Positions 44,760-53,095 of a DNA stretch of 64,000 nt are shown in pieces. Under the pieces are notes generated by a model, which was given only the letters and a program-made list of their open reading frames with translations, was not told the DNA's origin and made no database searches. Source of the DNA: Synechococcus sp. PCC 7336 (GTDB lineage: Bacteria; Cyanobacteriota; Cyanobacteriia; Thermostichales; PCC-7336); assembly GCF_000332275.1 (NCBI RefSeq), contig NZ_CM001776.1:558001-622000 (forward strand), given 5' to 3'. Positions within the stretch are counted from its first letter, which is position 1, and every line of letters starts with the position of its first letter. The position numbers were made by a program, and so were the translations under genes.

Positions 44760-47700
44760 ATGACTGAACAATTTTCGCCCGAACTCCAGGATGCGGTTTT
44801 GGATTCCGAACCCACCGCCCATGCAGTGGAGCTGAGCGATCGCCTCATCGAGGCTGTCAAGCAAGTACCTGCAGTAACTGGGTTCTCGGTGCGAGACAAA
44901 TTCGAGCAGCGGCATATCGGGCCGAGCGAGGCCGAGATCGAACAGATGTTAGAGCAGTTGGGGGATAGCTCCCTCGATGCGCTGATGGATCGCGTCCTGC
45001 CTCAGTCCATTCGGATGGAGAGGGAGCTGAATCTGCCAGACGGGGCCAGCGAGCGGGAGGCATTGAATCAATTAAGGGCGATCGCCGAGAAGAATCAAGT
45101 CTGGCGATCGTTTATCGGCAGCGGCTACTACAACTGCATTACCCCGCCCGTCATCCAGCGCAATATTCTCGAAAATCCCGGCTGGTATACCCAATACACC
45201 CCCTATCAGGCCGAGATCGCTCAGGGTCGGTTGGAGGCACTGCTGAATTTCCAGACGATGGTGTGCGATCTGACCGGCATGGAATTGGCCAACGCCTCTC
45301 TATTAGACGAAGCGACAGCGGCGGCTGAAGCAATGGCGATGAGCTTGCATGCGGTGGGAAAGAAAGCTGCGAGGGCATATTTTGTGGCAGATGACTGCCA
45401 TCCTCAGACGATCGCAGTGGTGCAAACGCGGGCCGAGCCCTTGAGGATTGAGGTAATTGTGGGCGATCGCCGCTCGTTTGACTTCGACGCCACACCCGTG
45501 TTTGGGGCGCTGTTGCAATATCCGGCGACGGACGGAACAGTGTTTGACTACAGCGACTTTGTGGAGCGCGCCCATAGGGCGAAGGCTTTGGTTGCCGTTG
45601 CCGCCGATCCTCTGGCACTGACGCTGCTGGAGCCGCCAGGTGAATTTGGCGCAGATATTGCGGTGGGGAATACGCAGCGGTTTGGGGTGCCTTTAGGCTA
45701 TGGCGGACCTCACGCGGCCTATTTTGCCACAAAGTCCAAGTATGCCCGACAGATGCCCGGACGCATGGTGGGAGTGTCGCAGGACGTGGATGGCAAGCCA
45801 GCACTGCGGTTGGCCCTGCAGACGCGAGAGCAGCACATTCGCCGAGATAAGGCGACCAGTAATATCTGTACCGCTCAGGTGTTGTTGGCGGTGATGGCGA
45901 GTATGTATGCCGTCTACCACGGACCGGAGGGGCTGCAGCGCATTGCAACGCGGGTGCATAGTTTGACAATGCTGTTTGCGGCGGGCGTGCAGCAATTGGG
46001 CTATGCGATCGCCTCCTCCAGCGTTTTCGATACGGTGCAGGTGCAGTTGGGGAATGTCCCGGTGGGGGAGATTGTGGCAGCGGCGGCAGAGCGGCGGATT
46101 AACCTGCGGCAGATGGGCGATCGCGCCATCTGCGTTTCCCTCGACGAAACCAGCTCCGTCGAGGATCTCGAAGATTTATTGGCGATCTTTGCCTTGGGCC
46201 AACAGCCCGTTCCTAGCGCGATCGACTTGGCCCAGTCGGAAGCGGTGCAGGCGATCGACCGACAGTCTGCCGCTCGGGCTCGCAGCAGCGAGTACTTAAC
46301 AAATCCAGTTTTCAATCAATACCATTCTGAAACCGATCTGCTGCGGTATTTACATCGCCTGCAGGCAAAAGACCTCTCCCTGACCACCTCGATGATTCCG
46401 CTGGGCTCCTGCACCATGAAGCTCAATGCCACAGCGGAAATGATGCCGGTGACTTGGCCGGAATTCGGTCAGATCCATCCGTTTGCACCCATCGAACAGG
46501 CTGAAGGCTATCGCATCCTGTTCGATCGATTGGAAAGGGATTTGGCAGAAATTACCGGTTTTGCAGGGATTTCGCTGCAGCCGAATGCGGGGTCGCAGGG
46601 GGAATATGCGGGACTGCTGGCGATTCGGGCCTATCACCAACAGCGGGGGGAGGGCGATCGCCACATTTGCTTAATTCCCGATTCTGCCCACGGCACTAAC
46701 CCCGCCAGTGCGGTGATGGCAGGTATGAAGGTGGTGGTGGTGAAGTGCGATCGCGACGGCAATATTGATGTGGAGGATCTGCGGGCGAAGGCGGAACAAC
46801 ACAGTGCCCATTTGGCGGCACTCATGGTCACCTATCCCTCCACCCACGGCGTCTTCGAGTCGAGTATTCGAGATGTCTGCGAGATTATCCACAGCCACGG
46901 CGGCCAGGTGTATATGGATGGAGCCAATCTCAACGCTCAGGTGGGGTTGTGCCGCCCGGGGGATATCGGTGCGGATGTCTGCCACTTGAATTTGCACAAA
47001 ACTTTCTGCATTCCCCACGGCGGCGGCGGTCCGGGCATGGGGCCGATTGGAGTAGCGGCGCATCTGGTGCCGTTTTTGCCCGCGCACCCCTTGGTGGAGA
47101 TGGGCAGCGAGGGAACTTCGCCGGTGTCGGCGGCTCCTTGGGGCAGTGCCAGTATTCTGCCGATTTCCTGGATGTACGTCCGCATGATGGGGGCTGCCGG
47201 GTTGAAACGAGCGACGCAGGTGGCGATTTTGAATGCCAATTACATGGCAAAGCGGCTGGAGTCCTATTACCCCGTTTTGTATAAAGGGGACTCGGGGTTA
47301 GTGGCCCACGAGTGCATTCTCGATTTGCGTCCTTGCAAGAAGCTGGCCGGGATTGAGGTGGACGATATTGCGAAGCGGCTGATGGATTATGGTTTCCACG
47401 CTCCGACGATTTCTTGGCCGGTGGCGGGGACGATGATGGTGGAGCCGACGGAGAGCGAGTCTAAGGCGGAACTCGATCGCTTCTGCGATGCCATGATTTC
47501 AATTCGCCGAGAGATTGACGCGATCGCCGCCGGTACCTCCGATCCGAAAGACAATCCGCTCAAGCAGGCTCCCCATACGGCAGCAGCGGTGACGGCGAAT
47601 GATTGGCCCCATACCTATTCCCGCGAGCAGGCGGCTTATCCGGCTCGCTGGACGCGGGAACACAAGTTTTGGCCTGCGGTGCGGCGCATTGATAATGCGT

Positions 47701-47762
47701 TTGGCGATCGCAATCTCGTCTGCTCCTGTTTGTCCATCTCTGCGTATGCCGACGACGAGTAG
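44760..47762 (+). CDS. gcvP: Glycine dehydrogenase (decarboxylating), P-protein of the glycine cleavage system
   Basis: The 1000-residue protein is of the single-chain (homodimeric) type, with two related halves. The N-terminal half begins [17 protein letters not shown]. The C-terminal half holds the PLP lysine K747 in [20 protein letters not shown]. It decarboxylates glycine and loads the methylamine onto GcvH, in photorespiratory and one-carbon metabolism. No gcvT or gcvH is adjacent. The last ~25 codons (ending [15 protein letters not shown]) recur twice downstream. Confidence 0.96.
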   Translation: MTEQFSPELQDAVLDSEPTAHAVELSDRLIEAVKQVPAVTGFSVRDKFEQRHIGPSEAEIEQMLEQLGDSSLDALMDRVLPQSIRMERELNLPDGASEREALNQLRAIAEKNQVWRSFIGSGYYNCITPPVIQRNILENPGWYTQYTPYQAEIAQGRLEALLNFQTMVCDLTGMELANASLLDEATAAAEAMAMSLHAVGKKAARAYFVADDCHPQTIAVVQTRAEPLRIEVIVGDRRSFDFDATPVFGALLQYPATDGTVFDYSDFVERAHRAKALVAVAADPLALTLLEPPGEFGADIAVGNTQRFGVPLGYGGPHAAYFATKSKYARQMPGRMVGVSQDVDGKPALRLALQTREQHIRRDKATSNICTAQVLLAVMASMYAVYHGPEGLQRIATRVHSLTMLFAAGVQQLGYAIASSSVFDTVQVQLGNVPVGEIVAAAAERRINLRQMGDRAICVSLDETSSVEDLEDLLAIFALGQQPVPSAIDLAQSEAVQAIDRQSAARARSSEYLTNPVFNQYHSETDLLRYLHRLQAKDLSLTTSMIPLGSCTMKLNATAEMMPVTWPEFGQIHPFAPIEQAEGYRILFDRLERDLAEITGFAGISLQPNAGSQGEYAGLLAIRAYHQQRGEGDRHICLIPDSAHGTNPASAVMAGMKVVVVKCDRDGNIDVEDLRAKAEQHSAHLAALMVTYPSTHGVFESSIRDVCEIIHSHGGQVYMDGANLNAQVGLCRPGDIGADVCHLNLHKTFCIPHGGGGPGMGPIGVAAHLVPFLPAHPLVEMGSEGTSPVSAAPWGSASILPISWMYVRMMGAAGLKRATQVAILNANYMAKRLESYYPVLYKGDSGLVAHECILDLRPCKKLAGIEVDDIAKRLMDYGFHAPTISWPVAGTMMVEPTESESKAELDRFCDAMISIRREIDAIAAGTSDPKDNPLKQAPHTAAAVTANDWPHTYSREQAAYPARWTREHKFWPAVRRIDNAFGDRNLVCSCLSISAYADDE

Positions 47763-47810
47763 AAGGCGGAGCTGCAATAGCTCTCCTCAATCGCGGATGT
47801 GTGAGAAGGA

Positions 47811-48257
47811 TTAGGGGTTCGGGATCGCTTCGGGATGAAATACAGTGATTTCTGCGAACCGCTCGAAGTCCTCCACATTGAACGTCAGGATGTGTGTTAA
47901 TCCATGCACGAGCATTGCCGCTACCAGCCGCGTATCGTGTACTTGAATGCCCTTAACGCTGTAGCTGACGACCAGCCGACGCCATTGGCGGTAAATGTCT
48001 CGCTCGCTGCCAGTAAATACTGTGAAAGCATTCTCAATGGCCTGCAACTTTCGAGCCGTAACGGCAGATGTCAGCCCCAAGCCATTCTGTTGTAAGGGGC
48101 GCGTGCAAACATTCCAGAATTCAGCGGCAACTTGCGGAACAATCCCCAGTTCATAACCTTGCTGCTCCAAAGTTTTGACGGCATTGTTGGCAGCGGTGAA
48201 TTGCCTCTGCTGCGGTTGTTGCGCGCGCAGCAGTACGTTCGTATCAACCAGGTACAT
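47811..48257 (-). CDS. PIN-domain toxin (VapC-like ribonuclease)
   Basis: From the ATG at 48257 (MYLVDTNVLLRAQQ) the protein is 148 residues. PIN-domain acidic residues appear in VDTNVLLR, the central AEFWNVCTRP helix, VHDTRLVAAMLVHG and FNVEDFERF. It would be a magnesium-dependent ribonuclease. Its start overlaps the stop of the upstream antitoxin gene by one base (TGATG), the normal tight coupling. It converges with gcvP, with about 50 bases between. Confidence 0.88.
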   Translation of the reverse strand: MYLVDTNVLLRAQQPQQRQFTAANNAVKTLEQQGYELGIVPQVAAEFWNVCTRPLQQNGLGLTSAVTARKLQAIENAFTVFTGSERDIYRQWRRLVVSYSVKGIQVHDTRLVAAMLVHGLTHILTFNVEDFERFAEITVFHPEAIPNP

Positions 48258-48514
48258 CAAGCCCGCTCATCGTTATACATGTTCTCGCGACTCAGGGCGT
48301 AATCCGACAGCGGCGGCGCATCCGATAGGGGCTCAGAGGTAAACTTTTCCCACGCTTGTAGGCGCTTCTCAATTTCTTCTGGGGATAGCGTACCCGTTCC
48401 GCCTTTCGACTCGCCATCCTCATCCAGAACAATCACCCGCACTCGGTGTTTTTCAAATTCACTGGCATGGGACAAAACTTCTTCCCAGGTGCCTTCTACA
48501 GCGTGGTAATGCAT
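48257..48514 (-). CDS. Antitoxin partner of the PIN-domain toxin
   Basis: From the ATG at 48514 (MHYHAVEGTWEEVLSHASEF) the protein is 85 residues. It begins with a segment resembling the small cyanobacterial antitoxins that have a short N-terminal fold (HRVRVIVLDED). The C-terminal half is acidic and probably disordered (LQAWEKFTSEPLSDAPPLSD), which would wrap the toxin. The longer open frame adds 15 residues lacking similarity. It is tightly coupled to the toxin gene. Confidence 0.75.
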   Translation of the reverse strand: MHYHAVEGTWEEVLSHASEFEKHRVRVIVLDEDGESKGGTGTLSPEEIEKRLQAWEKFTSEPLSDAPPLSDYALSRENMYNDERA

Positions 48515-48560
48515 CGGACAACTCCAAACAGTTTCGAGGAGACTTGGGAGAAAAGCCATC

Positions 48561-48985
48561 TACTGATGGATAGTCTCACCGGGATTCTAACCGGTCTGCT
48601 GGACTCAGTAGGCACTTCACAACCCCAACGACAAGTTTATGCCGACCCTGATGAGCGCGATTTTTCGCTATGCAGCTATGACGGCAAGCAAGGTGGATTT
48701 CAGCGACTCCAGTTGTCATGAGCTTGTGAGTGCTCTTGGGGATTGCATCAATAATGCTTTTGGCGATCGCAATCTCGTCTGCTCCTGTTTGTCTATCTCT
48801 GCGTATGCCGACGACGAGTAGAGAGTAGAAGACAGTCGAGATCGTTCTCTGGGCTCTGATGGTATCTCAGCTCTTCTACACTGTCGCGCAGTCCTTGACT
48901 GCTACAGAGAGCTTGAGGCCTAGCTGTTCGAGAATGGCTGTCAAGCTCGAAAGTTGGGGGTTACCTTGCTCCGATAAGATGCGAT
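48561..48985. repeat. Direct repeat unit A (~425 bp) flanking a toxin-antitoxin module
   Basis: Begins TACTGATGGATAGTCTCACC and ends near TCCGATAAGATGCGAT. It shares clear similarity along its length with unit B (49572-49985). In order it holds ~190 bp of unknown sequence, a copy of the gcvP 3' end (48748-48822), and the 3' part of the antitoxin gene. Confidence 0.85.
48748..48822 (+). pseudogene. Second copy of the gcvP 3' end
   Basis: From AATAATGCTTTTGGCGATCG through the stop codon this matches the last ~24 codons of gcvP nearly base for base (translation ...[17 protein letters not shown]). It is detached from any gcvP body. Confidence 0.9.
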
Positions 48986-49181
48986 ACATCGATTCCCGAT
49001 TCAGGTCGGCTTGCTTCGCTAGTCTTGTTATGCCGTGTGCCTCGGCTACATTCCGCAGCGCCATGAGGAAGATCTCATTCGAGCTTTCTTCCAAGGCCGC
49101 GTTCAAATATGCAACCGCTTCTTCAGGATCTTGAAGCGCTTTGAGTAGTTCCTGCTTGTACGGTCTCGATGCTTTGGTCAT
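48876..49181 (-). CDS. XRE/HigA-like antitoxin
   Basis: From the ATG at 49181 (MTKASRPYKQELLKALQDPE) the protein is 101 residues. It belongs to the addiction-module antidote family with a helix-turn-helix in the C-terminal half (GITRLAKQADLNRESMYRIL, then LSSLTAILEQLGLKLSV). It overlaps the upstream toxin gene by four bases, in the toxin-first order of HigBA-type modules. Its last ~35 codons lie inside direct repeat A and recur as a fragment in repeat B. Confidence 0.88.
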   Translation of the reverse strand: MTKASRPYKQELLKALQDPEEAVAYLNAALEESSNEIFLMALRNVAEAHGITRLAKQADLNRESMYRILSEQGNPQLSSLTAILEQLGLKLSVAVKDCATV

Positions 49182-49516
49182 AACTCGCGAGCTCTGTAAT
49201 CTTGCCAATACTCTCTGGCCTTGTCGATATCTTTTTGTTGAGCTTTTTTCGTTCCACCGATTAGAAGTAGAATCACTCGATTGTCAACTTCCGCAACATA
49301 AATACGATACCCAGGCCCAACATCAATTCTCAGTTCGCGCAAATGGCCACTAAGAGCGCGATAATCACCAAAGTTACCCAAACTAAGACGGTCTAAGCGA
49401 ACTCGAATCTTAGCTCGGGTTTTCCGATCTTTAAGAGCATTGAACCATTCGCTGAAAGGCGATCGCCCAGCAAGTGTGACATATTCTTCAATGTCCCTCG
49501 GAGTAGCTGTACTCAC
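49178..49516 (-). CDS. RelE/HigB-like toxin
   Basis: The 112-residue protein is of the addiction-module killer type. It carries GRSPFSEWFNALKDRKTRAKI, then RLDRLSLGNFGDYRALSGHLRELRID (split here as two motifs), then GPGYRIYVAEVDNRVILLLIGG and KKAQQKDIDKAREYW. Its fold should be a RelE-like mRNA interferase. It is the first gene of a two-gene unit with its antitoxin and is bracketed by the ~420-bp direct repeats. Confidence 0.88.
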   Translation of the reverse strand: MSTATPRDIEEYVTLAGRSPFSEWFNALKDRKTRAKIRVRLDRLSLGNFGDYRALSGHLRELRIDVGPGYRIYVAEVDNRVILLLIGGTKKAQQKDIDKAREYWQDYRAREL

Positions 49517-49757
49517 ATCACCAAAGTAGCTTAGAAACTACGATATTACTAGCTAGGGAGATGTGGCCGAGTACTGATGGATAGTCTCACCGGGATTCTA
49601 ACCGGTCTGCTGGACCCAGCAGGCCACTTCACAACCCTAACGATAAGTTTATGCCGCTCCTAGTGGCCGCGGTTTTTGTGCTCTCCAGCTATGGCGGCAA
49701 GGTAGATTTAAGCGATTCCAGTCGCCATGAGTTTGGGAGTGCTCTTGGGGGCTGCAT

Positions 49758-49855
49758 CAATGATGGCTTTGGAAGATCGCAATCTCGTCTGCTCCCGTTT
49801 ATCCATCTCTGCGTATGCCGACGACGAGTAGCAAGCGGAGCTGCGATCGCTCTAT
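49758..49855 (+). pseudogene. Third copy of the gcvP 3' end
   Basis: GATCGCAATCTCGTCTGCTC onward to the stop codon repeats the gcvP tail. Like the original it continues with GCGGAGCTGC after the stop, a feature the second copy lacks. It is more diverged in its first bases. Confidence 0.88.
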
Positions 49856-49879
49856 GGGCTCTGGATGGTATCTATACAT

Positions 49880-49985
49880 ACTGTCGCGGAGTCCTTGACT
49901 GCTACAGAGAGCTTGAAGCCTAGCTGTTCGAGAATGGCTGTCAAGCTCGAAAGTCGTGGGTTACCTGGCTCCGATAACGTGCGAT
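49880..49985 (-). pseudogene. C-terminal fragment of a second HigA-like antitoxin
   Basis: Read on the minus strand this gives RTLSEPGNPRLSSLTAILEQ, then LGFKLSVAVKDSATV. It is nearly identical to the end of the intact antitoxin at 48876-49181. The N-terminal two thirds are missing, and sequence upstream does not continue the gene. It indicates that the module, or its end, was once duplicated in tandem. Confidence 0.8.
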
Positions 49986-50143
49986 TGCTGATGGGTGATT
50001 TACATCACGTAACATTCTGCAATCCAAATAAAGATTAAAACTAAAATAAGAAAAATTTATCTTGCTTGCCGTACCGACAATCTAGCGCAAGCGATATTTG
50101 GGCAGTTCGCACTTTGATGATGCACTCTGGAAAAGAGACCGCT

Positions 50144-52627
50144 ATGAAAACTCTATTAGGGCAGGTCGTCGAGACCCATCCTATAGTTGTGACTCCAGAG
50201 ATGCCTCTGCCAGAGGCGATCGCCATCTGCGTAACCGATCCTAACGGCGAACGAGATTCCAATTGCGCTCTCGAGACCGACGGCTTTTTCAAACTCTCTT
50301 CCATGAGTGGGAGGCAAGCAAGTCGAATAAAGTCTTCTTGTGCAATTGTAGCCAACGATGATGGCCCCATTGGAATGCTATCGATTTGTGAGATCTTATC
50401 CTTTGTTGCATCTGAAAAGAACTGGGAAGAAATTAAGATCGAAAGTTTAGCATTACAACCGATTGTCACTCTAATAAAGTCAGAAATCGAGAATATTTAT
50501 TCCATCATAACGTTATTTAAAAAGAGCCAAGTTTCATATTTGGTTATCATAAACAACCAAAATAATATTGTTGGAGCTATTTCTCAAGAAAGATTGTTTC
50601 AGGTCTTAGATTCAGCGGCTGTGATGAGTGAATTGAAGGATGATATACGAGTGACTCGGTCGGTGATACCACTTTCTAACGGTTCTCAGCGGCCAGTCAG
50701 CCAGCCAGCGAGGGTACATCGAAGGCAATATCTAACTCACTCTCCTAAGCACCTTAAAGCAAAAAGTCGCAATTCTGATTTCACAAAGAATCGTCAATTC
50801 AAAAAAAACTCTAGACATACATCGAAATGGATTACTAGAAATTTTAAGCGTTCTAAAAGAGATGAGCTTCGGCTTCAGCACCAACGAGCTAAGCTATTCT
50901 CTGAAGTTACACTCAAGATCCAGCAATCTTTACAGTTAAATGAAATCATTAACACGGCTGTCAGAGAAGTAAAGAGAATTCTACAGGTCGATCGCGTCCT
51001 CATCTATCAGGTTTTTCCCAATGGCACGGGGAGAATCATCAGTGAAGCTGTCTTGCCGATATACCCAGAAACATTAGGAGTTGATTTTCCAGAAGAAGTC
51101 TTTCCGACTGACTATCAGGAACTCTATAGCCAGGGCCGCATCCAGTCTATCCCCAATATTCACGATCCACATTTAGAAATTGCGGAGTGCCTGATTGATT
51201 TCTTAGAAGCCTGGAAAGTCAGAGCCAAGCTAGTCGTACCTATATTGCAAAATATTAATTCACCTTCCCCAACCCATAACCGGCAGTCTCATACCCAGAA
51301 TCACCTTTGGGGACTCTTGATTGCTCATCAGTGTCGCAGCCCTCGCCAATGGACTAATTTTGAGCTGGAACTCATGCAAGAATTAGCCAATCAGATTGGC
51401 ATTGCCATTTCACAAGCGCAGTTACTGGAAAATTTAGAGGAGATTGTTGCCGAGCGTACTTCTGAATTGACTCGAGCAAACATAAACCTTCAACAGGAAA
51501 TTGACGCTCGAATGAAAACTGAGGAAGCACTTCGTCGCAGCGAAGAACAACTGCGATTGATTACCAATGCGCTACCTGCTTTGATTGCTTATGTAGACGA
51601 TCGCCAATACTATCGCTTTAACAATAAAACCTACGAAACCTGGTTTGGACATGCGAATTTAGGACTCGATCGCCATCATATTAAAGATGTTCTTGGAGAA
51701 GAATTTTACCGAGAAAACTATAAGTATATTGAAGCAGTGCTGTCGGGTAAAACCGTCACCTATGAGGGCGAAATCAAAACAATTGGCGATCGCATGCGTT
51801 CTGTAAGTGTCACCTATATACCTCATATAGATGGAGAAGGAGATGTCAAAGGATTCTTTTCTCTCACCAGCGATATTAGCGATCGCAAAGCGGTAGAACG
51901 TATGAAAGATGAATTCATCACGATTGTGAGCCACGAATTACGTACCCCGCTAACATCTATCCACGGATCGCTGACGTTACTCGCCTCAGGTCGTCTGGGA
52001 ACTCTTTCAGCCAAAGGGCAACGAATGCTTGAAATTGCCGATGAAAGTACCAAGCATTTAGTCCGCCTAGTCAATAATATTTTAGATTGGCAGCGGATGG
52101 AATCTGGAAAAGTTGCGATGGAAAAACGGCTCTGTAATGCTGCCGACTTAATGGAGCAAGCTCTAGAGGCAATGCAGACAACGGCTCAACAACATCAAGT
52201 TTTACTTGAAATCAAACCTCTTGAGGTCGAGATATCTGTAGATCCTGACTTTATGATTCAAGCTTTTACAAATCTGTTGAGTAATGCGATTAAGTTTTCA
52301 GAGCCCAATAGCAAGGTTTGGATGATTGCTAAGATCCTAGATGACTGCAGTGGATTGAAAATACAGCATGATTCCATCGACTCGGGGCCTTATGTAAGGT
52401 TTGAAGTAAGAGATGAAGGCCAAGGGATTCCGAGTGATAAGCTAGAGAGCATCTTTGAACGGTTTCAGCAAGTTGATACTTCTGACTCTCGCAAGAAGGG
52501 AGGTACGGGGTTAGGACTCGCGATCTGTCGGAAGATTATCGAACAACATGAAGGACAGATTTGGGTTGAAAGCTCAATAGGGAAAGGGAGCAGTTTTTAT
52601 TTCATATTACCGTCAATGTCTAAATAA
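50144..52627 (+). CDS. rcaE: RcaE-like hybrid photosensor histidine kinase with N-terminal CBS pair
   Basis: From the ATG at 50144 (MKTLLGQVVETHPIVV) the protein is 827 residues; the open frame extends 26 codons upstream. Domains: two CBS-like units (about 1-160), a basic linker, a GAF domain (about 255-425), a coiled-coil, a PAS domain (about 465-585), and HisKA with H597 in SHELRTP. A HATPase domain with DEGQGIPSD and GGTGLGLAICR ends it. The GAF has the bilin-type context and a cysteine, C349, in IAECLIDFLEAWKVRAKLVV, where cyanobacteriochromes attach their chromophore; Cys-Leu replaces the common Cys-His. No DxCF cysteine is present. GAF-PAS-kinase and the following genes match the RcaE-RcaF-RcaC relay of type 3 chromatic acclimation. 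The CBS pair is unusual. Confidence 0.85.
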   Translation: MKTLLGQVVETHPIVVTPEMPLPEAIAICVTDPNGERDSNCALETDGFFKLSSMSGRQASRIKSSCAIVANDDGPIGMLSICEILSFVASEKNWEEIKIESLALQPIVTLIKSEIENIYSIITLFKKSQVSYLVIINNQNNIVGAISQERLFQVLDSAAVMSELKDDIRVTRSVIPLSNGSQRPVSQPARVHRRQYLTHSPKHLKAKSRNSDFTKNRQFKKNSRHTSKWITRNFKRSKRDELRLQHQRAKLFSEVTLKIQQSLQLNEIINTAVREVKRILQVDRVLIYQVFPNGTGRIISEAVLPIYPETLGVDFPEEVFPTDYQELYSQGRIQSIPNIHDPHLEIAECLIDFLEAWKVRAKLVVPILQNINSPSPTHNRQSHTQNHLWGLLIAHQCRSPRQWTNFELELMQELANQIGIAISQAQLLENLEEIVAERTSELTRANINLQQEIDARMKTEEALRRSEEQLRLITNALPALIAYVDDRQYYRFNNKTYETWFGHANLGLDRHHIKDVLGEEFYRENYKYIEAVLSGKTVTYEGEIKTIGDRMRSVSVTYIPHIDGEGDVKGFFSLTSDISDRKAVERMKDEFITIVSHELRTPLTSIHGSLTLLASGRLGTLSAKGQRMLEIADESTKHLVRLVNNILDWQRMESGKVAMEKRLCNAADLMEQALEAMQTTAQQHQVLLEIKPLEVEISVDPDFMIQAFTNLLSNAIKFSEPNSKVWMIAKILDDCSGLKIQHDSIDSGPYVRFEVRDEGQGIPSDKLESIFERFQQVDTSDSRKKGGTGLGLAICRKIIEQHEGQIWVESSIGKGSSFYFILPSMSK

Positions 52628-52672
52628 AAATTTCTATATCAAAAAATTTCTATATCAAAAAATTCTGTATCA
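52626..52672. repeat. Three short AT-rich tandem copies between rcaE and rcaF
   Basis: AAATTTCTATATCAA occurs twice in full, and a third copy reads AAATTCTGTATCAA. They fill the 53-base gap between the two genes. Confidence 0.85.
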
Positions 52673-52680
52673 ACATTTCT

Positions 52681-53067
52681 ATGAGTGCCAAGCAACTATT
52701 ACTGATTGATGACGAGCCAACCATTCAAGAAGTGGTTAAAATCAGCTTGGAGTTAGAGTCAGACTGGATAATCTTATTGGCTTCTTCAGGATCGGAGGGT
52801 ATCAAAAAGGCTGAGGCTGAGCAGCCGGATGCTATTTTGCTAGATGTTATGATGCCAGATATGGATGGTATTGCAACCTTTGAGAAGTTAAGAGACAACA
52901 GTAAAACCCAAACAATCCCTGTTGTATTTTTGACTGCAAAGGCTCGAACTGCACAAGAATTTCAACCCATGAATCTTGGTATATCAGGTATTATTACTAA
53001 ACCTTTCAACTCGCTTCAGCTTGCCAGCCAAATTGCCAAAATATTGGGATGGCGCTTGAAATCTTAA
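52681..53067 (+). CDS. rcaF: RcaF-like single-domain response regulator
   Basis: The 128-residue protein is a lone receiver domain. Acidic pocket D10-D11-E12, phosphorylated D55 (AILLDVMMPD), Thr85 (FLTAKA) and K107 (ITKPF) are all present. There is no output domain, so it should act as a phosphate shuttle. Size and position between an RcaE-like kinase and an RcaC-like regulator match RcaF, which relays phosphate from RcaE to RcaC. It lies 53 bases after rcaE and 28 bases before rcaC, so the three are probably one operon. Confidence 0.87.
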   Translation: MSAKQLLLIDDEPTIQEVVKISLELESDWIILLASSGSEGIKKAEAEQPDAILLDVMMPDMDGIATFEKLRDNSKTQTIPVVFLTAKARTAQEFQPMNLGISGIITKPFNSLQLASQIAKILGWRLKS

Positions 53068-53095
53068 TCTGAAATATTTTATCTGCCGAACCTAA

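Larger units (their letters stand above)
49572..49985. repeat. Direct repeat unit B (~414 bp)
   Basis: Copy of unit A located upstream of the toxin gene, with scattered substitutions and small indels. It contains the third gcvP-tail copy and an antitoxin C-terminal fragment. From 49517 to 50143 I find no intact gene. Confidence 0.85.

Noticed and set aside
48639-48821. Possible small protein ending in the gcvP tail
   Set aside because: The C-terminal part is a copy of the gcvP 3' end and the rest lacks a credible start or conservation between repeats A and B.
49575-49620. tRNA-like T-arm (CCGGGATTCTAACCGG) in the repeat units
   Set aside because: The stem pairs, but the loop lacks the TTCRA motif and no acceptor, D-arm or anticodon arm surrounds it.
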